Assembly: GCF_001693485.1 (NCBI RefSeq)
Contig: NZ_MAXC01000043.1
Span: 372,001-436,000, forward strand
Origin: Bradyrhizobium sp. LMTR 3
Lineage (GTDB): Bacteria > Pseudomonadota > Alphaproteobacteria > Rhizobiales > Xanthobacteraceae
DNA length: 64,000 nt
Direction: 5' to 3'
The translations under genes were made by a program, and so were the position numbers. Each line of letters opens with the position of its first letter. The first letter of the stretch is position 1. Shown here one piece after another: positions 16,222 to 24,255 of this stretch. The notes below the pieces were generated by a model that saw nothing but the letters and a program-made list of their open reading frames with translations, did no database searches and was not told the DNA's origin.

Positions 16222-17262
16222 ATGATCTTTCGTCAACTCTTCGACAGCGTGTCCGGCACCTACAGTTATCTGCTGGCGAGCCGCGCCGGCGGCGAGGCGT
16301 TGATCCTCGATCCCGTGCTGGAAAAGGCCGACCGCTACTGCCAGCTTCTGCGCGAGCTCGATCTGCGGCTGGTGAAGGCGGTCGACACCCATCTGCATGC
16401 CGACCACGTCACCGGTCTCGGCGAATTGCGCGACCGCACCCAGTGCATCACCATCATGGGCGAGCAGAGCAAGGCCGACGTGGTCTCGATGCGCGTCGCC
16501 GACGGCGACAAGGTGACGATCGAGGGGCTGTGCCTGGATGTCATGTACACGCCCGGCCACACCGACGATTCCTATAGTTATTTGATGGGCGACCGCGTCT
16601 TCACCGGCGACACGCTGTTGATCCGCGGCACCGGCCGCACCGATTTCCAGAACGGCTCTTCCCGGGCGCAATATGAATCGATCTTCAACCGGCTTCTGAA
16701 ACTGCCGGACGAGACGCTGGTATTCCCCGCCCATGACTACAAGGGCGACACGGTTTCCACCATCGGCGAGGAGCGCCGCTATAATCCGCGGCTGCAGGTA
16801 CGCAGCGTCGACGAATATATCGAGCTGATGGCGAACCTGAAGCTGCCGAACCCCAAGATGATGGACGTCGCGGTGCCCGCCAACATGCATGTCGGCCTGC
16901 ACCAGGAGGAGCTTGCCAAGCAGGGACTCGCACTCTGTGCGCGCGACGCGATTGCGAGCCTTGGCCGGCCTGATATCCTGCTGGTGGATTTGCGCGAAAC
17001 CAGCGAGCGCGCCAAGCATGGCACCATCTCGGGCGCGCTGCATGCGCCCTACCCCGGCATCGCCGAGAGCCTCAAGCCCGGCGGCATGCTGCGCGAAGTC
17101 GCCGCCGCGACCGGTCGCCGGGTCGTATTCTTCTGCGCGTTCGGCGAACGCTCGGCGATGGCGGTGGCCGCGGCGAAGAACGCGGGGCTGGCCAACACCG
17201 CGCATATCGAAGGCGGGCTGGACGCGTGGAAGAAGGTCGGCGGGCCGGTGGTGCACGAGTAG
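16222..17262 (+). CDS. Persulfide dioxygenase (ETHE1-like) fused to rhodanese
   Basis: 346 residues. Metallo-beta-lactamase domain with THLHADHVTG (His57, His59, Asp61, His62), TPGHTDDS (His113), FTGDTLL (Asp130) and FPAHDY (His171), the persulfide dioxygenase iron site. The C-terminal rhodanese domain (about 250-346) carries the loop CAFGERS with Cys305. Persulfide dioxygenases convert glutathione persulfide to sulfite; a fused rhodanese relays sulfur. No signal peptide, so cytoplasmic. 107 bp after the dsrE-like gene; possibly part of the same regulon. Confidence 0.9.
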   Translation: MIFRQLFDSVSGTYSYLLASRAGGEALILDPVLEKADRYCQLLRELDLRLVKAVDTHLHADHVTGLGELRDRTQCITIMGEQSKADVVSMRVADGDKVTIEGLCLDVMYTPGHTDDSYSYLMGDRVFTGDTLLIRGTGRTDFQNGSSRAQYESIFNRLLKLPDETLVFPAHDYKGDTVSTIGEERRYNPRLQVRSVDEYIELMANLKLPNPKMMDVAVPANMHVGLHQEELAKQGLALCARDAIASLGRPDILLVDLRETSERAKHGTISGALHAPYPGIAESLKPGGMLREVAAATGRRVVFFCAFGERSAMAVAAAKNAGLANTAHIEGGLDAWKKVGGPVVHE

Positions 17263-17277
17263 TAGCTCGGAGCGGCC

Positions 17278-17368
17278 GTAGGGTGGGCAAAGGCGCGCAG
17301 CGCCGTGCCCACCATCTATCAACATATCGGCTCTGGATGGTGGGCACGCTTCGCTTTGCCCACCCTAC
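17278..17368. repeat. MITE-like palindromic element, family D
   Basis: Starts GTAGGGTGGGCAAAGGCG and ends GCTTTGCCCACCCTAC, with inner GTGCCCACCATC/GATGGTGGGCAC arms, giving a nearly complete hairpin of about 91 bp with 16-nt terminal inverted repeats. Non-coding. Sits between convergent genes and could act as a bidirectional terminator. Confidence 0.8.
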
Positions 17369-17376
17369 AACGATCT

Positions 17377-18210
17377 CTACCGCCCCACCCGCTTCAACTC
17401 CGCCGTCAGCGCATCGAGCGCATCGGCCAGCATCACGCCGCCGCATTCGGTCAGCCGCTCCGGAATCACGATGCGCCGCTCCGGCGGATAGAAGCGCTCC
17501 AGCGCCGGATGGACCAGAAACGCCTGGCCGTCGTCTCGCGCATAATCGCCGGCTTGCGAAACCACGATGAAGTCGGGCCTCAAGGACACGAGCGCCTCCA
17601 GCGAGGCGAATCCGCCGAAGGCAAAGCCGAGATCGCCGGCGGCGCTGCGCAGCCCGACTTCGCTCAGCAGCGAACCGAGAAAGCTGTCGCTGCCCGCCAC
17701 CCAGCCGCGCCGCGACAGCGGCAGCACGCGATAATGCCGCGCGGCGGCGGCAACGCGGGCGCGCGCCAGCGCGGCGTCGAGCCGCGCGATTTCGGCGGCC
17801 GCGCGATCGGGGTGCCCGGTCATGTCGCCGACCTCGCGGATCTGCGCGCGGGCTTCGTCGAGGTTTCGCGGCACGGCGAGCTCGGCAAGATGAAGACCCT
17901 TCGCCTTCAGCAGCTCGCGCGTCGAGCGCTTGTCAAACGCGCTGGCGATGACCAGGTCCGGCTTGAGCAAGAGCACGTCCTCGGCCGCGCCTGATAATAC
18001 CGGATAGCGGCTGATGTCGCCCGCCTGCGATTGCCAGCCGTCGCGCGCGAAGCGGCTGAGGCCCAAAATCTGCTCGGGGTCGGCCAGCGTCAGCAGCAAC
18101 TGATCGCTGCAGACATTCATCGACACCATGCGCGGAGGGCTGGCCGCGAATAGCGCGCCGCCTGACATCGCCAACGCGGCGATCGCGACAAGAACGCCGA
18201 ACCGTCGCAT
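17377..18210 (-). CDS. btuF: Cobalamin-type ABC transporter substrate-binding protein
   Basis: 277 residues with a signal peptide (VLVAIAALAMSGGALFA). Helical-backbone class III binding-protein domain: RMVSMNVCSDQLLLTLADPE, LSRFARDGW, LKPDLVIAS and the second lobe VSLRPDFIVVSQAG match BtuF/FhuD-type receptors for cobalamin or siderophores. The start ATG overlaps the upstream btuD stop by one base (TGATG). Cobalamin as ligand is inferred from the riboswitch-TonB receptor unit next door. Some other helical-ligand transporters share this fold. Confidence 0.85.
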   Translation of the reverse strand: MRRFGVLVAIAALAMSGGALFAASPPRMVSMNVCSDQLLLTLADPEQILGLSRFARDGWQSQAGDISRYPVLSGAAEDVLLLKPDLVIASAFDKRSTRELLKAKGLHLAELAVPRNLDEARAQIREVGDMTGHPDRAAAEIARLDAALARARVAAAARHYRVLPLSRRGWVAGSDSFLGSLLSEVGLRSAAGDLGFAFGGFASLEALVSLRPDFIVVSQAGDYARDDGQAFLVHPALERFYPPERRIVIPERLTECGGVMLADALDALTAELKRVGR

Positions 18211-18992
18211 CAGATGTCCGCCCAGGGCACGATGACCGCCTCGCGCTGATATTCCGCGCGGTAGGCGCTGATCCGAAACACGTCCGCCATCACCTGCTCC
18301 GATAGCCCCTCGCTCGGCGTGCCCCACGACACCAGATTGCCTTCCTTCAGCACCAGCACATGGTCGGCAAACCGCGCAGCAAGCCCGAGATCGTGCGTCA
18401 CCACGATGACCAGCACGCCCGTGTCGGCGGTCGCGCGCAAGTTCTTCATGACGTCGATCTGGTGCCGCGGATCGAGCGAGGCGGTCGGCTCGTCGGCCAG
18501 GATGATCGGAGCCTCGACCGCCAGCGCACGCGCCAACGCCACGCGGCTGCGCTCGCCGCCGGACAACTCCGTGACGCGGCGATCGCTGAACTCCATCACG
18601 TCGACCGCCTGCATCGCGCGCAGCACGGCCTCCGCGTCCTTCGGCGACAGCCGCGCCGGATCGGTTGCACCATGCGGGTAGCGGCCGAGCGCCACGATAT
18701 CGCGCGCCGGCAGCGGCCAATGCACGAGATGCCCTTGCGGCAGATAACCGAAGCGTTTGGCGCGCTCGCGCAGCGGCAGCGAGGCCAGCGCATCGCCGCC
18801 GACCGCGATCTCGCCTTCGGAGGGGATTAGCCCGGCCAGCGCTCGCAACAGCGTCGTCTTGCCGGCGCCGTTCGGGCCGACCAGCGCCACCAGGTGTCTC
18901 GCCGACAGCGCCAGCGAAACGTCCTTCAGCACGACGCGGCCGGCGAGCCGCACGCCGATCCCCTTTGCGGTCAGTAGCGCCGCGTCGCTCAT
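18210..18992 (-). CDS. btuD: Cobalamin-type ABC transporter ATP-binding protein
   Basis: 260 residues. Walker A GPNGAGKTT (39-47), signature LSGGERSRV, Walker B PIILADEPTASLD and switch VVTHD mark a BtuD/FecE-type ATPase of the type II importer family. Overlaps the permease (ATGA) and the binding protein (one base), so all three are one translation-coupled operon. Confidence 0.9.
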   Translation of the reverse strand: MSDAALLTAKGIGVRLAGRVVLKDVSLALSARHLVALVGPNGAGKTTLLRALAGLIPSEGEIAVGGDALASLPLRERAKRFGYLPQGHLVHWPLPARDIVALGRYPHGATDPARLSPKDAEAVLRAMQAVDVMEFSDRRVTELSGGERSRVALARALAVEAPIILADEPTASLDPRHQIDVMKNLRATADTGVLVIVVTHDLGLAARFADHVLVLKEGNLVSWGTPSEGLSEQVMADVFRISAYRAEYQREAVIVPWADI

Positions 18993-20032
18993 GCGACGCC
19001 TCCGCCGAGCGCGCGGCGTTCGCGCATAATCAGATAGAGGAAGAACGGTACGCCGATGATCGAGGTCAGCACGCCGACCTTGATGTCTGATGTCGAGGGA
19101 ATGATGCGCACCGCGATATCAGCCGCCAGCAGCAGCGCCGAGCCCGTGAGCGCGCTCGGCACCAACAGACGCCCGGGATCGTGGCCGATCAGGGGCCGCA
19201 TCAGATGCGGCGCGACCAGGCCGATGAAACCGATGGTGCCGGTAACCGCGACCGCGCCGCCGACACCGAGCGCGACTCCCGAAATCACGAACAGCCGCAG
19301 ACGTCCCACATCGACGCCGAGACTCTGCGCGGTTTCCTCGCCGAGACTGAGCGCGCGAAAGGCATGGCGCTGGCTGAGCAGCATCAGCGCGCCGGCAATG
19401 ATGAAGGGAAACGCCAGCATCACATGCTGAAAGCTGCGGTCCTCCAGCGAGCCGAGCAGCCAGAATGCGATCTCCAGCACCAGGAATGGATTGCTGGAGA
19501 GGTTCATCACCAGGGCGGTGGCAGCGCCCGCAAAGCTCGAAATCGCCAGTCCCGACAGAATGAGGATCAACAGCCCGGCATTGCGGCCGGCGATCGAGAG
19601 CAGCACGAACACCGATGCGAATGCCGCGATAATCGCCGCGACCGGCAGCGCATAGGACCGCACGTCGGCCAGCCCGAGCGCAATCACCAACACCGCGCCG
19701 AAGGCGGCCGATTGCGGCGCGCCGAACAGCGAGGGCGAGGCCAGCGGATTGCGGAGCAAGCCCTGCAGCGACGCGCCCGACAGCCCGAGAATGGCGCCGA
19801 TCGCCAGCGCCAGCAGCGTGCGCGGCAGGCGGATCTCCCGCACGATCACCTGCGATATCTCGCTGCCGCCGCCGAACAGCGCTTCCGCCACCGCAAGCGG
19901 CGACAACCGCACCGGACCGATGCCGAGCGAGATCAGCATCAAGAGCACAACGAGGGCAGCAAGCGCTGCCGTCGTGCCGATCCGCCGGCGCGCGGCTTCC
20001 TCATTGGTCAGGGTTACGGCCTCAACACTCAT
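18989..20032 (-). CDS. btuC: Cobalamin-type ABC transporter permease (FecCD family)
   Basis: 347 residues with about ten membrane spans. Contains the FecCD/BtuC features LPRTLLALAIGAILGLSGAS, GLLRNPLASPSLFG, and the coupling motif GLVAPHLMRPLIGHDPG toward the C-terminus. The first gene of the leftward btuCDF unit. The gap to 20184 is short; no second riboswitch is present on the minus strand, so control of this unit differs from that of btuB. Confidence 0.9.
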   Translation of the reverse strand: MSVEAVTLTNEEAARRRIGTTAALAALVVLLMLISLGIGPVRLSPLAVAEALFGGGSEISQVIVREIRLPRTLLALAIGAILGLSGASLQGLLRNPLASPSLFGAPQSAAFGAVLVIALGLADVRSYALPVAAIIAAFASVFVLLSIAGRNAGLLILILSGLAISSFAGAATALVMNLSSNPFLVLEIAFWLLGSLEDRSFQHVMLAFPFIIAGALMLLSQRHAFRALSLGEETAQSLGVDVGRLRLFVISGVALGVGGAVAVTGTIGFIGLVAPHLMRPLIGHDPGRLLVPSALTGSALLLAADIAVRIIPSTSDIKVGVLTSIIGVPFFLYLIMRERRALGGGVA

Positions 20033-20183
20033 CGATCGTCCTAAAGCAGGTTTACCCGCCCCGGTACAGGCGGCGGGCAGGCGAGCTCATGCGGCAAAAA
20101 TAGCGCACTCGTCCAGTGAGGATCGCCGGACGCCCCGGGCGCATTGACTCGGACTTTGACAAACTTCTACCATAGTTCCCGAC

Positions 20184-20365
20184 GGTTCCCGTTTTGGGGA
20201 TCAAAAGGGAATGCGGTGCGGGGAAATTCCCCAATTCCGCGGCTGCCCCCGCAACTGTAAGCGGCGAATCCTTCGTCATAGGCCACTGGGCATCTCGGTC
20301 CTGGGAAGGCGACGATGGGTAACGACCCGCGAGCCAGGAGACCTGCCGTCAGCCGTGGTCACACG
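20184..20365 (+). ncRNA. Cobalamin (adenosylcobalamin) riboswitch
   Basis: Contains the class-defining B12 box GAGCCAGGAGACCTGCCGTC (20331-20350), the L5-type segment GCTGCCCCCGCAACTGTAAG (20242-20261) and the first-stem region GACGGTTCCCG, all in order, in the 446-bp gap before the TonB receptor. Cobalamin binding normally shuts off downstream translation or transcription. Boundaries are approximate. Confidence 0.93.
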
Positions 20366-20478
20366 CGAAGATGTCGGTCGGGGAGTACAGACATTAGCTT
20401 CACCTGAGTTGCTGATAGCACATGGTGAGACTTGGTTCGCTGTGACGTGCCACTGACGTCATACCGAGGTCCAAGCTT

Positions 20479-22776
20479 ATGTCTTTCACCAACACAGCCA
20501 CGCGGCGGCGCCGCCTTTGGCTCGCCTCCAGTTTCCTGCTGCCGATCGTATCGCTAGGTGTTTCCGGCGCAGCGGCGCAGCAGACACCATCCGAGCAATT
20601 GCCGCCGATCGAGATAACTTCGCCTACTGACCCGAACCGGACCCGCGCCAAACCGACCTACGATGAAGGGTCGACCTCGCGCCGCGTCGTGCCTGCGGCT
20701 GCGCCGTCGACCGGCAGGCGGCCCGCATCCGGGACCGGCTCGGACGTCGCATCGCAAAGCGCTTCGCAAGGTACGGGCGCAGGCGGCAGACGGCAGTTCT
20801 CCGGCATCGTCGGCACAGCGTCGACCGTTATTACTGCCGAAGAGATCGCGCATTCGCCAGCGCAAACGCTGCAGGAAATCATCGCGCAAACGCCCGGCGT
20901 GCAATTGACCAGCCTTTATGGCGGTGTGAACGGCGCCAAAACCTCCGTCGACCTCCGCGGCTTCGGCGCGTTCGCGACCTCAAATACCCTGGTGCTCATC
21001 AACGGCCGAAGGCTCAACGACATCGACATGGCCGGCGTCGATTTTTCGACCATTCCGCGCGATTCGATCGAGCGCATTGAAATCACCCGCGGCAATAGCG
21101 GCGCGGTACTGTATGGCGATAACGCGGTCGGCGGTGTCATCAACATCGTACTGAAGAACGGCGTCGGCGGACCACCAGTCGCGATTCGCAGCGAAGCCGG
21201 CGTCGGTTCGTTCAATCAACGGCTTGCGAATCTCTCGGCCACGACCAATTACGGGCCGTGGTCGACGTCCTTCTATGGCAACGCCATCAAGTCCGATGGC
21301 TACCGGGTCAACAACGCCCTCGACCAGCGCAACGGCGTCGGCAATCTCAATTATACCACACCGGACCTCAAGGCCTTCCTTACGGTGACCGGTGACGACC
21401 AGAAGCTCGGTTTCCCGGGCGGACGTACCGTCGATCCCTCAATCGGACTAAATCAACTTGTCACTGATCGCAGGGGCACTAATACGCCGTTCGATTACGG
21501 CAACCAGCAGGGCGCCAGCGCAACCACCGGCTTTACCAAGACAATCATGAACGGCGTCGACCTGATCGTCGACGGCGGCGTTCGGAAGAAGGACACGCAA
21601 AGCGGTTTCTTCGGCGCGGTACCGTTTGCCTCGCCACTGCCGAGCTTCTCCTCGACCTATAACGACGCATCATTGCAAACCTGGTCGATCACGCCGAGAC
21701 TAAGTGTCAAGAACGTGATCCTCGGCATGCCCTCACAGATCCTGACCGGCATCGACTATTACGATGCGACGTTCAACCAGGAACGCGGGGCGTTCAAAGG
21801 CCTTGCGCCCACCCACATCTACGATCTGTCGCAACAGACAGTGGCCGGCTATTGGCAGCACACCGTCGGCCTGTTGCCGACGACGGATTTCTCCTATGGC
21901 GCCCGGATTCAAAACACCAGCCTGAGTGCCCGGGATCGGTATGACCCCAACGCGCCCGGTTGCGCCATGTTTTTTAACTGCAGCGCTCAAGCCTTCCCGC
22001 TGGACAGCAACGAAACGCAATACGCGCTGCATGTCGGCCTCGAGCATCGTTTCAATAGCGTGTTCTCGGTATTCGGCCGCGCCGCACGTGCGTTCCGAAC
22101 TCCCACCGTGGATGAACGCGTTGCGTCGGGACCGGCCTTCGACCCCTTCTTCATCCCGCTTCCCGGCGACTTCAACCTGAAGACCCAGACCTCGCACGAC
22201 ATCGAAGGCGGTTTCCGCATCAAGTCCGGCGGCTTCCAGATGCAGTCGAGCATCTACAACATGGATCTCGAGAACGAGATCCATTTCAATCCTGCGCTGT
22301 TCTTCAACGTCAATCTCGATCCAACCCGCCGCTACGGCTCGGAGACCAGCGCGTCGCTGCGCGTCAGTGACAGCCTGTCGCTGCGGGCGGGCGCGGCCTA
22401 TACGCGCGCTGTCTTTCGCGAGGGACCGTTCGCCGGCAACGACGTGCCGCTGGTTTCCCGCTATACAGCCATGGGCGGCGTGACCTGGAACATCTGGCAG
22501 AACTACCTGGTATTCGACGCCACGCTGCGCGCCTGGAGCGAACGCTTCATGGACAATGACCAGGCGAACACCCAGCGCCGCATCCCGGCCGACGCCACCG
22601 TCGATTTGAAACTGAGCGGCGCTTATGATCGCTTCTTCTGGTCGTTTAGCGTGAACAACCTGTTTGATGCGCTGTACTACGACTACGCCATCGCCAGTTC
22701 CTTCACGCCCGGGCGCTTCTCTGCCTATCCGCTGCCCGGCCGGACCTATATGCTGAAAGTCGGCGCGACGTTCTGA
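20479..22776 (+). CDS. btuB: TonB-dependent outer membrane receptor, probably for cobalamin (BtuB)
   Basis: 765 residues. Signal peptide after RRRR (WLASSFLLPIVSLGVSGA). Then a TonB-box-like LPPIEITSP, a low-complexity Pro/Thr/Ser linker, a plug (VITAEEIAHSPAQTLQEIIA, LVLINGRRLND, IERIEITRGNSGAVLYGDNA, VGGVINIVLKNG) and a 22-strand-type barrel ending TYMLKVGATF with terminal Phe. Cobalamin is inferred from the riboswitch immediately upstream and btuCDF beyond it. Shorter linker-free relatives exist; otherwise full length. Confidence 0.9.
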   Translation: MSFTNTATRRRRLWLASSFLLPIVSLGVSGAAAQQTPSEQLPPIEITSPTDPNRTRAKPTYDEGSTSRRVVPAAAPSTGRRPASGTGSDVASQSASQGTGAGGRRQFSGIVGTASTVITAEEIAHSPAQTLQEIIAQTPGVQLTSLYGGVNGAKTSVDLRGFGAFATSNTLVLINGRRLNDIDMAGVDFSTIPRDSIERIEITRGNSGAVLYGDNAVGGVINIVLKNGVGGPPVAIRSEAGVGSFNQRLANLSATTNYGPWSTSFYGNAIKSDGYRVNNALDQRNGVGNLNYTTPDLKAFLTVTGDDQKLGFPGGRTVDPSIGLNQLVTDRRGTNTPFDYGNQQGASATTGFTKTIMNGVDLIVDGGVRKKDTQSGFFGAVPFASPLPSFSSTYNDASLQTWSITPRLSVKNVILGMPSQILTGIDYYDATFNQERGAFKGLAPTHIYDLSQQTVAGYWQHTVGLLPTTDFSYGARIQNTSLSARDRYDPNAPGCAMFFNCSAQAFPLDSNETQYALHVGLEHRFNSVFSVFGRAARAFRTPTVDERVASGPAFDPFFIPLPGDFNLKTQTSHDIEGGFRIKSGGFQMQSSIYNMDLENEIHFNPALFFNVNLDPTRRYGSETSASLRVSDSLSLRAGAAYTRAVFREGPFAGNDVPLVSRYTAMGGVTWNIWQNYLVFDATLRAWSERFMDNDQANTQRRIPADATVDLKLSGAYDRFFWSFSVNNLFDALYYDYAIASSFTPGRFSAYPLPGRTYMLKVGATF

Positions 22777-22857
22777 CCGGTACAACCGGTTCGGCGGCTT
22801 GCTGCCGGACCGGCTCGACCTGCCGTGTTCCCTACCAACCCTCATATCAAGCGCAGA

Positions 22858-22893
22858 TTCTGTCAGAAACCGCGCTATTTTCGACCGAAAATA
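22858..22893. promoter_or_regulatory. Tandem palindromes before two small genes
   Basis: TTCTGTCAGAA (22858-22868, perfect 5-nt arms) is followed eight bases later by TATTTTCGACCGAAAATA (22876-22893, perfect 8-nt arms around AC). The pair lies 79 bp before the ATG at 22972 in an AT-richer patch. Looks like an operator but no regulator can be named. Confidence 0.4.
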
Positions 22894-22971
22894 ACATCCT
22901 CTGCGCGCCGATCCGTGGTAAATGGGCCACAGACCGCTCGACGATATCAGTCGTGATTTCAGAGGTATGAC

Positions 22972-23211
22972 ATGGATGATGAACCGAAGAGCGCCGCCGA
23001 GCTGAAAGAAATGAGGCTCAACCGCAAGCGCGCCCAGGAAGTCGACGGCATCAAGGCGATGGCCGAGATCGCGGCTGCCGATATTGCGATCCGCCAGCGA
23101 ACCGAGAAGCTGCGCGCGCTGCGTCTGGCAAAGGAAGCGGCCGACCGTGCAAATCCGCCGGAATCGAAGGTCAAGGGCAAGACCAAAGCCAGGATTGCGA
23201 AGAGAGGCTGA
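22972..23211 (+). CDS. Small basic helical protein (hypothetical)
   Basis: 79 residues, predicted mostly helical, rich in Lys, Arg, Ala and Glu, with a basic tail (KVKGKTKARIAKRG). Contains KLRALRLAKEAA at residues 44-55, which matches KLKALRLAREAA in the next gene. AGAGGT lies six bases before the ATG. Unknown function; DNA or RNA contact is possible from charge but not shown. Confidence 0.6.
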   Translation: MDDEPKSAAELKEMRLNRKRAQEVDGIKAMAEIAAADIAIRQRTEKLRALRLAKEAADRANPPESKVKGKTKARIAKRG

Positions 23212-23217
23212 CCTGAA

Positions 23218-23508
23218 ATGACGAAAGAGGATCGCGATCGCGCCCAGGCGCGCTTCGACAAGGCCGCCAAGGCAGTTCAGGACGCAAAGTCCGGCAAGGC
23301 CGAACGCGATGCAGCGGCGAAAGCCGTGCTCGACAATATGGCGAAGCTGAAGGCGTTGCGGCTTGCGCGCGAAGCAGCCGAGCCGCAACGCGCGCCCGCC
23401 GCAAAGGCCGCAAAGAAGGCGCGCAGCAGCACAAAGCGGCCCGACGAGAAGCCAGTTGCCCTGTCCGAGTGGCTGGCGAGCCAGCAGAACGGCGGACGGC
23501 GAACCTGA
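23218..23508 (+). CDS. Small basic helical protein, related to its upstream neighbour
   Basis: 96 residues, starting six bases after the previous stop. Shares the KL-ALRLA-EAA segment with the neighbour and has a similar charged, Ala-rich make-up; the C-terminus (RSSTKRPDEKPVALSEWLAS) is different. Suggests duplication and divergence. Unknown function. Confidence 0.6.
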   Translation: MTKEDRDRAQARFDKAAKAVQDAKSGKAERDAAAKAVLDNMAKLKALRLAREAAEPQRAPAAKAAKKARSSTKRPDEKPVALSEWLASQQNGGRRT

Positions 23509-23538
23509 GATCGGCCGATCGAGCTCGAAGACCCGGCG

Positions 23539-23781
23539 TTACGCCGGGCCCGGCCAATCGATCATCGATCGCGTCTTGTTCTCGGCATCGTAAACCTGCA
23601 CCTGAAGCATCTGGAAGCGGTTCTTCAACGCCATACCCGCTTCCTCAGCCGCCTCCACCGTATCGTGATGCGACTTGAAGTGGCCATCCACGACCAGCGA
23701 GTAACCGGTGCTCGGAGCCTTGTCGGCGCGGAGGATCTTGCGCTGCTGCGGTTCATCGAGCGCAATGCGGGGCTTCTTCAT
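23539..23781 (-). CDS. Conserved-type hypothetical protein
   Basis: 80 residues, opposite strand to the two small genes. Compact alpha/beta layout: GYSLVVDGHFKSHHDTVEAA EEAGMALKNR then MLQVQVYDAEN. The internal acidic helix and balanced composition suggest a folded protein. No known domain recognised. Convergent with the gene ending at 23508 (30-bp gap). Confidence 0.6.
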   Translation of the reverse strand: MKKPRIALDEPQQRKILRADKAPSTGYSLVVDGHFKSHHDTVEAAEEAGMALKNRFQMLQVQVYDAENKTRSMIDWPGPA

Positions 23782-23954
23782 ACCGACTCCATGTGATGCC
23801 CTTCGGACGAGGCGAAAAAGGGCGGGAATAATCGTTTGACCGGCGCTAAGATGCCATCCGGACGGTCAGATTGCGGTCATGCCGTTACCCTGAGTCGGCA
23901 TGCAGCGCAAACGCCGATTGATCCGGCGAAGAAGCGTCACTTTGGTGAAATCAT

Positions 23955-24116
23955 ATGGGCGGAACAGGCAGGAAGAACAGCGAGCCTCCGAAACAAGGCG
24001 ATGCCAAACCGAAGAAGCCGCCGACCCCGCCGGTTGAGGAGGAGGAGGACTACGAGGACGGCGACATCGCTACGCCGAAGCGGGACCGTTATGGCCCCGA
24101 TGATGAGCCGTTGTAG
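23955..24116 (+). CDS. Short acidic/proline-rich ORF (53 residues)
   Basis: Reads MGGTGRKNSEPPKQGDAKPK then a Pro run, EEEEDYEDGD and a tail DRYGPDDEPL. The codon pattern is unbroken and GGTGAAA lies eight bases before the ATG. Charged disordered proteins of this length are often missed by gene callers. It is inside a longer + strand frame (23836-24123) that has no convincing features. Confidence 0.45.
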   Translation: MGGTGRKNSEPPKQGDAKPKKPPTPPVEEEEDYEDGDIATPKRDRYGPDDEPL

Positions 24117-24154
24117 CGCATGAAGTTGTTATCGCCCGAACGCCGTGTGTTAGA

Positions 24155-24255
24155 CCTCATCCTGAGGAGCCGCGCAGCGGCGTCTCGAAGGATGAATGGC
24201 ACCAGCGTGGCCTTGTGGTTCGAGACGGCGCTTGCGCGCCTCCTCACCATGAGGG
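24155..24255. repeat. Dispersed repeat, family E
   Basis: Runs from CCTCATCCTGAGGAGCCGCG through GGCGTCTCGAAGGATGA and GTTCGAGACGGCG to GCGCCTCCTCACCATGAGGG, an imperfect inverted element with CTCATCCTGAGGAG/CTCCTCACCATGAGGG ends. Directly abuts the stop codon of the ATP-grasp gene at 24256. Confidence 0.75.

Noticed and set aside
15850..17325. 491-codon minus-strand frame
   Set aside because: Antisense to the DsrE-like and persulfide dioxygenase genes, which have complete active sites.
21733..23388. 551-codon minus-strand frame
   Set aside because: Antisense to the TonB receptor barrel and the two small genes; composition typical of a shadow frame.
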